Assembly (NCBI RefSeq): GCF_000801105.2
Contig: NC_079514.1
Span: 21,120,293-21,184,292 of the forward strand
Source: Raphanus sativus
Lineage: Eukaryota > Streptophyta > Magnoliopsida > Brassicales > Brassicaceae
Direction: 5' to 3'
Length of the DNA: 64,000 nucleotides
Shown here: positions 45,808-54,293 of the stretch, piece after piece
Layout of the letters: each line of letters begins with the position of its first letter
Numbering within the stretch: position 1 is the first letter of the stretch
Translations under genes and position numbers: made by a program
Notes under the pieces: model-generated
Told to the model about the DNA's origin: nothing
Databases searched by the model: none
The model's input: only the letters and a program-made list of their open reading frames with translations

Positions 45808-45885
45808 TCGATCGATACCCTACTGGTAAATCGATCGGTGCCGCGAAAGGTGTATCGCTCGATATCTCAAAAGGATATCGACCGA
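45808..45885. repeat. Phased TCGATCGA array, LTR position 2
   Basis: Cores or near-cores start at 45808, 45831, 45854 and 45878 (23, 23, 24). Confidence 0.88.
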
Positions 45886-46285
45886 CTCTTTTTCTGTGTC
45901 ATCATGCGAAAGGTGTGGCCAGAGATCTAGATATTTTAACCAGTGATTCATTCACATATGTTAAGCGGCTGAGATCTATAGTATCATGCAAGCAACTTAT
46001 TAAAGCATTTATAGAGATTATAATCTCCATTCCTGAATAGAAACCCTATGTCTAGCACTCTTTATCCCATTTAAACAACCCTTCATATTGTTAGTTAGAG
46101 CAACTGCCTTGCTCATTTTAGGATTTGTTATTTTCATTTCTATCATATAAACCAACCTTGCCTAGGATTGATTAGTAGATTTTATTTAATTGGTTCCCTA
46201 GCTCCTCGTGATTCGATCCCTAAGTACTACAGCTGTACCTCTTATTTGAGAGAGTAAGCTCTACTGGGTAATTTGAGCACTATCA

Positions 46286-46930
46286 GCCGCTAGGAGGAGA
46301 ACTCGGGCCTGAGAATCGACTCTGAAGCCCTCTCTTTAGCCCTCTCAATCACATCGATTTTTCTTACATCTCTTTTGAGTTTTCTCTTGTTGTTCTTTGC
46401 TTAGAACATTCATATTTCACTTGGTGAGGTTATCTCCAAGCGAGCCACTTCGTTGTGTTGGACCGGTGCGTCACATCCGTCAACCTTCAAATCTCTAGTA
46501 GTATCTTTGGGCTATTCCGCAACCCTTAGTGTCACCCCTCGATCCATCAGTTCTCTTCGGAGTTCATATCATCCATACCGAAAGAGTGATCCTTATTTTG
46601 GTTCTATAAAGTGGTATCAGAGCCACTCTCTCGGTAACTCTTTTTCAATCCATTTCTTCTCATCTTCCATATTCTTCATCTCAATTTCTTATCTATCTAT
46701 CTTGAACCCGGGCCCCTGATTACCCCCATATAAGAAAAAAAAATTCCAAAGTTTGATTGTTTTGTGGTGTGGTGGTGGAAGAGAAAGCCTGCTGGCCGAA
46801 GATAAATCCGGCCTTTGAGGTGGTTAAGGCGGGTTCTCCCTCTAAATCTTTTATCTTTCTCTCTTGATCATTTGTGGTTCACTTGGATTTTCTCATTGGG
46901 TGATCTAGTTTGCTCTCTTAGAACTTTGGG
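46286..46930 (+). repeat. Chimeric block copy 1: Tat antisense-ORF end fused to chromovirus LTR end and leader
   Basis: The first ~45 bp match the end of the Tat antisense ORF (same as 49678-49730). They join a truncated chromovirus LTR end (to about 46608), a tRNA-Met PBS and the leader before gag. The whole block recurs at 49678-50317 with few differences, so fusion came before duplication. Confidence 0.85.
46612..46624 (+). other. Primer binding site, tRNA-Met type (chromovirus)
   Basis: tggtatcagagcc just after the LTR end, complementary to the initiator tRNA-Met 3' end. The LTR end reads ctataa where the copy at 57227 has ctatca. Confidence 0.82.
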
Positions 46931-47048
46931 AGGAACTCTCTTGTGTGATTACCAAAATTTGAGTGAAACACGTGTGTGGGTGAGGATAAACACTTGAGAG
47001 TGTGAGGTTTTTACTCTAACTTTACCTTCTTTAAGTTTTCAGGAAACC

Positions 47049-47543
47049 ATGGATAGTGAAGAAGAAAGAAACCGACCTGGAAACTCACTTGCCGGATTAT
47101 CTAACTTGCAAATGCGTGCTCTCAATGATTCTATGTCTAACTTGTTGAATACAGATTTAGAGGCGATCCATCAGAGGCTAGATGAACTTCAGGGCCGACA
47201 AAATCAGTCACGAACCAGAACCAGACGTGACCATCCAAGGAGGAACAGCCGGTCCGACATAGAAATCCGAGAAGAGTCTTATGATGATGATCGATCCATC
47301 AACCGTCCGAGGAGAATTCCTAGGCATCAAAACCGAGGTGATGTCAATCCTTTTGGTAGAAATAAAAGAATTAATGATGGCTTGGGTGGTTTGAATTTGA
47401 AAATTCCAAGTTTTGATGGCAAAAATGATCCGGATGCTTTTCTTGAATGGGAAAGAAAAATTGAAGTTGTGTTTGATTGTCAAAAATTTTCTGATATTAA
47501 AAAGGTTGGACTTGCTGCTGCTGAATTTACTGGCTATGCTATT
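47049..47543 (+). pseudogene. Chromovirus gag, N-terminal fragment
   Basis: Starts MDSEEERNRPGNS and reaches LKIPSFDGKNDPDAFLEWERK and AAEFTGYAI, where it is cut by a Tat LTR. It is homologous to the minus-strand gag at 50424-52301. The family looks like a Ty3/gypsy chromovirus; centromeric CRM/CRB-type is possible but not proven. Confidence 0.82.
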
Positions 47544-47984
47544 TGTTATGGTATTTTTATGTAGGATCGTTTTAGTACTACGGAACACTAGAAGATTTGT
47601 ATGAAAGCAAAGGAAATCGAGGCGAAAGAGATGTTATTGAGTATGTTGATCAGGACTACAACGTGTTGGTGTATAAACCCTAGTTCTAGTCGCCTAAACT
47701 CTAATCTGTTAGCCTCTCGAAAAGTTGATCCCTTTTTCTAGGGTTTGGTCTCCCCTTTTATAGGTGTAGACGTCGGCTTCAAGTAATGGAACTCTTCCAT
47801 AATATGAAAAATGGAAGTTTCCCCTTAGGCGGAAAACTTCTATTTTGCTTCAAGGGTTGATCCAATCAAGGGGGTCGGACCTATGGCAGGGGTTGGTCCC
47901 TGGTTTCTTCTTGAGCAAGGGTCCAGATGTTGAGGACCTATCCGGAGCTGGAGAAAACTTATGTCTGGATATTTTTCCCCAACA
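47544..47984 (-). repeat. Tat-like 3' LTR (441 bp)
   Basis: On the minus strand starts TGTTGGGGAAAAATATCC, with a TATAAAAG box at 47755-47762, and ends ...ACCATAACA. It abuts broken chromovirus gag at 47543, so this Tat element inserted into that gag. ctatt (47539-47543) would be one side of the target duplication; the other side is not found. Confidence 0.75.
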
Positions 47985-47998
47985 GTTTGCCCCTTATT
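47985..47998 (-). other. Polypurine tract of the minus-strand Tat-like element
   Basis: The minus strand reads AATAAGGGGCAAAC immediately before the LTR. Confidence 0.72.
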
Positions 47999-48557
47999 CC
48001 TTGATTTGCTCGTGGAAATCAAGGGATAACGTGTATTCTTGATCCTTGGTAGTTTTCTCTTACGAAGGAGTCTTCCTTGAGTACCTTGCCTTCTTTCATT
48101 GAGTCAGGCCGGGACCTTTGCTGGTGACTGAAGCAATAATTTTACGAGGCTCTAAATGTCATAACTTTCCCGGAATATTCAGATCCATGCCTTAGCCTGC
48201 TTTTAGATGAAGAAATGGGACATGACGATCCCCTTTCGAAGACTCAAGGTACACGGGCCTTGCATATGAGATTGCTCAAACGTAGTGGGCTTCGCGAAAA
48301 AGCCCAACGACGGTTGAGTTTCTTTGTTTGGCACTCATTCGATCGCGTGGCGATTCACACGAGGCGCGTGGTCATCATCCTAGGGTTTCTTCCTTCTTTC
48401 TCTCATTTGATCGAGACCAAAGCTTCTTTTTCTCATTTCTTCTTCATTCCTCCTCAAGATTCTCTCTCGGCGGCTTCCTCTCTCGGACATTTCTCCTCGC
48501 TTTCAACAGGTAGCCGTCTTCTCCTTTCTCTTTTCTTTTTCTTTTAGATCACCTTCG
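47999..48557 (+). other. Tat 3' noncoding region and leader of the antisense ORF
   Basis: No supported protein. The last ~150 bp are pyrimidine-rich (tctctcggcggcttcc and similar) and correspond to the leader of the antisense ORF; the same leader appears in reverse complement at 63890-64000. Confidence 0.6.
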
Positions 48558-49731
48558 ATGATGTCCAGTGAAACCCCTAGAAAAACCCTAGATCCCTCTC
48601 CCGTACCTAGTAGGGTTCGATCTAGGACTCTAGTCTCGGTGAACTCCTCTTCCCTTTCTCCTAATCCAGAGGTTGAAGCGGAGAGTCCTCCACTCGACGA
48701 TGTTGAGAACGCCCCTTCAGGGGATGAAGCGAAGGGGTTTCCATTGGTGGGTCCGATCTCTAGGATTGGGAAGAGAGATATTGAAGAGTGGAGGAAGAAG
48801 TACGATCTTCCTCAAGATCTAGTGATTCGGATTCTGGGTCCTTCCGACGGATTTCGGACTTCGGAGTCGATGAGGTCCCGGTGTACGAGGCGTATTTTGA
48901 ATCGGGCTTCCGAGATCGTATTCCTTCGTTGATCGCGAAGCTCTCGGAGCATCTGAACATCTCTCCCGGTCAGCTGACTCCTCCAGCCTGGAGAACCTTG
49001 ATCGCGATTCAAAACCTCGGCGATTTGGAGCGTTTGGTGCTAGGAGTGAACGAGGTGCTCTACTCGTATTACGTAGCCGACTTGCCTGGATCAAGGGGAA
49101 AGTATTATCTCCACCCTCGTAGTAATCAAGCTTTGGTTCGAGAGATCGAGAAGGGCGTAAGGAAGCGTCATCCAATCTTTAATGGTAGATGGGCAGAAAG
49201 ATTTGCCTTCGTAACCCTTCCTAGCTTTTCTCTTATTTGGCATGTAGTGGGTAGGTCACTCTTCTTTTCAATGGTTTTTGATTGTGACACTAATTTGTCT
49301 CTTTTTCTGATTGCAGACGTGACTCGTAAACCCGTGCCAGAAGAGAAAGAAGTTGCAGATCAGGTTCTTGAGCTTCCTTCATCGCGTCGTCAGGTCTCCT
49401 TCCTTATCAATAAAGAAGCCCTAGATCAGTGCAGCATTTGGGGTAAGCTTTTCACATCATATTCCTCTTTGCTAGTTGATTGATTGATTCCATGCTTTGT
49501 CCTTTTCAGGTAACATGTCGGGATAAACGGGAGAACAAGCTATGGACGCGTTCATGAAAGCTGCAGAGAAGCTCTCGGCCAAGAAGCCTACTCCTAAGGC
49601 TACTGTCTCGGGTGATGATGATGTTCTCTTCCTCAAGAGTACCAAGCATAAGGGACCTACTAGCTCAGCCCCCTCTGCCTCTAGGAGGAGAACTCGGGCC
49701 TCAGAATCGACTCCGAAGCCCTCTCTTTAAC
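48558..49731 (+). pseudogene. Tat antisense ORF (putative gypsy-type transposon protein, Transposase_28-like)
   Basis: It lies on the strand opposite to its host element. Exon 1 starts at 48558 (Ser/Pro-rich N-terminus) and after a frameshift near 48840 encodes YEAYFESGFRDRIP, LSEHLNISPGQLTPPAWRTL and YYLHPRS, typical of this family. A GT-AG intron is likely at 49251-49316 (gtaggt...ttgcag) and another at 49442-49509 (gtaagc...tttcag). The third exon meets an in-frame TAA at 49524, then runs on to a Ser/Arg-rich end at 49730. A related ORF is at 63207-63889. Its function is unknown. Confidence 0.78.
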
Positions 49732-50317
49732 CCTCTCAATCACATCGATTTTTCTTACATCTCTTTTGAGTTTTCTCTTGTTGTTCTTTGCTTAGAACAT
49801 TCATATTTCACTTGGTGAGGTTATCTCCAAGCGAGCCACTTCGTTGTGTTGGACCGGTGCGTCACATCCGGCAACCTTCGAATCTCTGGTAGTATCTTTG
49901 GGCTATTCCGCAACCCTTAGTGTCACCCCTCGATCCATCAGTTCTCTTCGGAGTTCATATCATCCATACCGAAAGAGTGATCCTTATTTTGGTTCTATAA
50001 AGTGGTATCAGAGCCACTCTCTCGGTAACTCTTTTTCAATCCATTTCTTCTCATCTTCCATATTCTTCATCTCAATTTCTTATCTATCTATCTTGAACCC
50101 GGGCCCCTGATTACCCCCATATAAGAAAAAAAAATTCCAAAGTTTGATTGTTTTGTGGTGTGGTGGTGGAAGAGAAAGCCTGCTGGCCGAAGATAAGTCT
50201 GGCCTTTGAGGTGGTTATGGCGGGTTCTCCCTCTAAATCTTTTATCTTTCTCTCTTGATCATTTGTGGTTCACTTGGATTTTCTCATTGGGTGATCTAGT
50301 TTGCTCTCTTAGAACTA
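49678..50317 (+). repeat. Chimeric block copy 2: Tat antisense-ORF end fused to chromovirus LTR end and leader
   Basis: Nearly identical to 46286-46930, here in continuity with the rest of the antisense ORF. It ends at about 50317, where the gag-proximal leader should follow, and instead runs into ~100 bp of unrelated sequence and then inverted chromovirus gag. Confidence 0.85.
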
Positions 50318-50423
50318 CTAAGGCTCGGTATACTAGTATTTTATTATATAACTAATGAGTTTTCTAGGACCGGTTAGAAAACTCATGTGAAACACGTGAG
50401 TTCCACAAAAACTCATTAGCACT
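50318..50423. other. Junction sequence between opposed chromovirus pieces
   Basis: About 100 bp containing ggtatactagtattttatta, which resembles the start of the Athila-type LTR (after 44950), and two inverted aaaactcat motifs. Origin unclear. Confidence 0.45.
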
Positions 50424-52301
50424 CTAGTCAGACTTAGAGTCTTGGTCTCGGTTCTTCTTAAGTTGGACCTGGTCTTGATGGACTTCCGAAGGTGACAAAG
50501 GCACCAAGGTGATCTTCTTTCCCTTGTGATCAAATGAGTGCCGGTTTGTGAAGCCATCATGCACTGCCTTCTTGTCAAATTGCCTAGGCCGGCCCAAGAG
50601 AACATGGCAAGCATCCATGGGAAGCACATTGCACCCAACCTCATCCTCATATCGGCCAATGGAGAGTGGAACTGTGACTTGCTCCTTCACATACTGTTCC
50701 CCTGCCTCATTGAGCCACTCCAACCTGAAAGGACGAGAAATAGGCCGAGTAACAAGCCCAAGTTTCTTTACAAGGGTGTCACTAGTCACATTAGTGCAAC
50801 TACCTCCATCAATAATCAAAGAACAAACTTTGTCAGAAATGAGACATCTAGAGTGAAAGAGATTCCCCCTTTGTTCTTTTTCATTGGATTTCGGTTGGAC
50901 ACTCAATGTATGCCTAGTAACCAGTAGTGAACCATGGCTCGGCTCATCAAGAACATCTTCATCAAAGATCGGATCAGAGCTCTCCACAAAGGTCGAGCAA
51001 AACTCATCGATCACGCCATCGGCCTCCTCATCAAAGATGGGATCAAAGGTGTCGTCCAAAGTCTTTCTAGTAACAAGAAAGGGGCCATGAACTGGGAAGT
51101 CAAGTGCTTCTTCCTCATCATCAGTATCATACACTTGTCCGAGATCCTCCTTGTCTTCTTCAGATTCGACTTCTCCATTCTCCAAGAGCACCATCACCTT
51201 TTGGTTTGGACATCGGTTGACACAGTGGCCAAGGCCATGACACCTAAAGCATTGGATGTCTCTGGTTCGTTTGGGAGCCTCTTCTTTCTTTTCTCTATCA
51301 ACACGAGCAGGGACATTAGTCTTAAAAGCTGTATTTGTTGTGGAAGAAGACTTACCCTTGTCTTGATAGTTTGGCTTGGAACCAAAGGTTGGTTTTGAAG
51401 CAAAGGTCGGTTTAGAGAGACCTTTTCTCTTGAGTTGTTGTTCAATCAGCACGGCCTTGTGTGGCATCTGCTCCATGCTGTCATAGTCTTCCAGCTCCAT
51501 GCGGTCTTGTATGTCCCGGTTGAGCCCGGGGAGAAATCTAGCCATGGTGGCGTCTAAGGGCTCATCTACATCAGCCTTGATCATCAAGGTCTCCATCTCC
51601 TGGTGATAGTCCTCAACTGACTTAGAACCTTGAAGCAAACGCCTGAGTTTATGGTGTAGATCTCTATGGTAATGGTCGGGAACAAAGCGTCTCCGCATCA
51701 GCATGGAAAGCTCATCCCATGTATCAACTGGCGCCTAACCTGCTCTCCTCCTGCTAGTCACAACTCGATCATACCAGTTAATAGCATAGCCAGTAAACTC
51801 AGCAGCAGCAAGTCTAACCTTTTTAATATCAGAAAAGTTTTGACAATCAAAAACAAGTTCAATCTTTCTTTCCCATTCAAGAAAAGTATCCTGATCATTC
51901 TTGCCATCAAAACTTGGAATTTTCAATTTCAAACCACCCAATCCATCATTAGTTCTTTCATTTATACCAAATGGATTGACATCACCTTGGTTTTGTTGTC
52001 TAGGAGCTCTCCTTGGTCGGTTGATGGACTGATCATCAACAAAGGACTCATCTCGGATCTCAAGGTCGGACCGGCTGTGTCTCCTTGGGCGATCACGCCT
52101 GGTTCTGGTTCGGGACAGAGTTGGTAGGCCCTGGAGTTCATCTAGCCTTTGATGGATCGTCTCCAAACCTGTATTCAACATGTTAGACATAGAATCATTG
52201 AGAGCACGCATTTGCAAGTTAGATAATCCAGCAAAAGAATTTTCGGGTCTGTTTCTTTCTTCTTCACTGCCCATGGTTTCCTGAAAACTTAAACAAAGCA
52301 A
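50424..52301 (-). pseudogene. Chromovirus gag and start of protease region, frameshifted
   Basis: From 52301 (MGSEEERNRPENS begins at about 52274) the gag matches 47049-47543. A frameshift or stop near 51735 is followed by an open frame from 51704 with the gag core (RRRFVPDHYHRDLHHKLRRL, VEDYHQEMETLM), a CCHC zinc knuckle (CFRCHGLGHCVNRC), an acidic linker with two DPIFDE repeats, and a retropepsin-like DGGSCTNV followed by HVLLGRP. It stops at 50424 before RT. This is chromovirus-type Ty3/gypsy; the centromeric CRM clade is possible given the context. Confidence 0.85.
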
Positions 52302-52576
52302 AGTTAGAGTAAAAGTCTCACACTCTCAGGTTTTTATCTCACCCACACACGTGTTTCACTCAAATTTTGGTAATCACACAAGAGAGTTCCTCCCAAAGTT
52401 CTAAGAGAGCAAACTAGATCACCCAATGAGAAAATCCAAGTGAACCACAAATGATCAAGAGATTTCAAAGTGGAATCCGCCTTAACCACCTCAAAGGCCG
52501 GATTTCTCTTCGGCCAGCAGGCTTACTCTTCCACCACCACACCACAAACAACAAACTTTGAAACTTTTTTTTTTTT
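52302..52576 (-). other. Chromovirus leader (5' UTR), inner part
   Basis: Reverse-complement match of 46740-47048. It ends in a poly(T) tract at 52566-52577 where foreign AT-rich DNA begins; the outer leader with PBS and LTR continues at 57100-58228. Confidence 0.75.
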
Positions 52577-52602
52577 TATAATCTTTTCTTTTATTATTAT
52601 TA

Positions 52603-52634
52603 CTAGGTAGGACCTGCGCCTTGCGCAGGGTGAG
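52603..52634 (-). mobile_element. Helitron-like 3' terminus (minus strand)
   Basis: The minus strand ends with a perfect 7-bp stem, 3-nt loop hairpin (CCTGCGC-aag-GCGCAGG, positions 613-629 of this kilobase) followed by TCCTACCTAG and a flanking T. A hairpin about 10 nt before CTAG-T is the Helitron 3' signature. Confidence 0.75.
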
Positions 52635-54261
52635 ATTGGTTTCTAAAATTTTAATTTAATTTTAACATATGTTCTAAATTTGTAAACATAGTTTATGGAT
52701 CGGTTATGTAATAACATTCTCAACATATTGTTGTTCATAATTATTAACTACAGATGATAGACATTTATTTTTAACTACGGATGATAGACATATATTTTTA
52801 ATTTTCATCTATCTCTTCGTTCGAAAGGTACGTAGCGACCTTTTGTATACATTACACTACTTGAGTGATTTTTGTTCGTTAATGAAATAATAAACCAAAC
52901 TTTCATTCCGGTTTGGTCTTCTGACCAGTGTCTTTGTTCTATTTAATTTTGGTTTGTGTAGATCTATCTGAGGGAGCTTTGAACAAATCAGTAACAAAAA
53001 ATCAAATACAAATCCCAAGACAATCTGAAGCACTGACTGGAATCAATCAAATCTTTGATAGGTAACATTAGGTTACGTGTATTTTTGTATTGAAAATAGT
53101 TAAACTATAGATAGAATACCATCGAAAATAGTTACATGATACGATTCTATAGGTTCTATAGTATAAAGAGAGGAACATTATGCATAACTGAGATCATGAT
53201 ATTGAGTTTTAGGTTAATTGGCAAATATGATTAAATAATATGATTTTGTGGTTCTATAGTATATCATTTATTAGGTTCGTGAATGTAAAATATTATACCA
53301 TAAAAGGATAACCAAATATCTATATTATTAAAACTGAATTACATTTCAGTTTTGTTTAGAAACATAGATAGTAATATTAAAAAAAAATTAATTATGTTTG
53401 GAAATAGGTATAGCATTCGGTCGTTTTTTTGCTTCCTTCGCTAATGTCATTTTTCGTAATTTCAGTATCACACGGCTTTAACCAAAATCGAAATCAATAA
53501 AATATACATTATCAGTTAACTTACCATGTTTATCTGCTAACCAACTGGTTTGTTTAACTAAACAATTAAAAAAACATCGTGTACAGAAAGTCATTTTAGA
53601 TATGGAAACAACTAAAATTTGACTTAAGCGTATATCTCGAAAAAAATATTATTAAATTTGAATCAAAAGTGGATAAATATCCAAACAAATTTATCATTCT
53701 GGTATCTAAATAACCAGAACCAAACATGATCCGATCGAAATATTTTGGATATTCGAATGTATTTGAATCATATATACTTGAATATGTTATCTATTTTTAT
53801 AGTTAATATCCAAGATATAAGCTATCTTAAAGTTGACTAAAATATTTGAAATATAAAAAAACACCAAAAATACTTAAAATATATATTTCTTCTCCATCCA
53901 AATATTCAAGTTAAACATATTTTTAATTTAGGTAATTTGGCTTACATTACTCAAATTTACATGTTATAGTATTTTTATTTTTAGATTTAGGGAAATTTAA
54001 AGTATATAAATTTAAAAAATTTAAAAATAGTTTAAACGGGTTATCCGGACCCGCAAAGATCTGAATTAAACCGGAATCAAAATTTATAAATAGCCGAATA
54101 GAGCTAGAATCTTTAAACTCAAAAATCTCAAACCCGAATAAATTTTAACGAAATTCGAATGGGTACCCAAATACCCACCCCTAGCTTAGTCAATATAAAA
54201 TGATCAAATATTACAAATATATAATTAAGTATAAATAAATGAAAACTAAAACTGAAAATTA
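52635..54261. other. AT-rich, probably non-autonomous Helitron-derived DNA
   Basis: No coding sequence recognised. It lies between two outward-facing Helitron-like 3' ends. A stretch near 54040-54180 with cccgaataaa and gggtacccaaatacccaccc resembles common Brassicaceae repeats, from memory only. Confidence 0.45.
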
Positions 54262-54293
54262 ATACTTGTGCGGTCCTACGGATCAAGATCTAG
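54262..54293 (+). mobile_element. Helitron-like 3' terminus (plus strand, degenerate)
   Basis: acttgtgcggtcctacggat followed by caagatCTAG and a flanking T. It resembles the CTAG-ended Helitron termini of Brassicaceae, but the hairpin is imperfect. Confidence 0.5.

Larger units (their letters stand above)
38455..46285 (+). mobile_element. Gag-protease-only Athila-type LTR retrotransposon (5' LTR missing)
   Basis: It contains a long gag-protease ORF with a large C-terminal extension, a 3' noncoding region with two purine tracts, and a 3' LTR. No RT, RNase H or integrase lies between protease and LTR. The structure matches what has been described as TR-GAG or non-autonomous LTR elements. The 3' region is homologous to that of the autonomous Athila at 7206-19586, which suggests mobilisation in trans (inference). 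The 5' LTR, PBS and start of gag are lost at the gap. Confidence 0.87.
44937..46285 (+). repeat. 3' LTR of the gag-only element (1349 bp)
   Basis: tgatataccatgg...gagcactatca. It is the reverse-complement counterpart of 2723-4045. A CTTAAATACTC stretch near 45329 is a candidate core promoter. Phased arrays are at 45136-45235 and 45808-45885. It is followed directly by a foreign Tat fragment at 46286. Confidence 0.9.

Noticed and set aside
48215..48547. 110-codon ORF before the antisense ORF
   Set aside because: Pyrimidine-rich leader translating to Ser/Phe/Leu runs; no conserved domain, and the same DNA acts as leader in the copy at 63890-64000.
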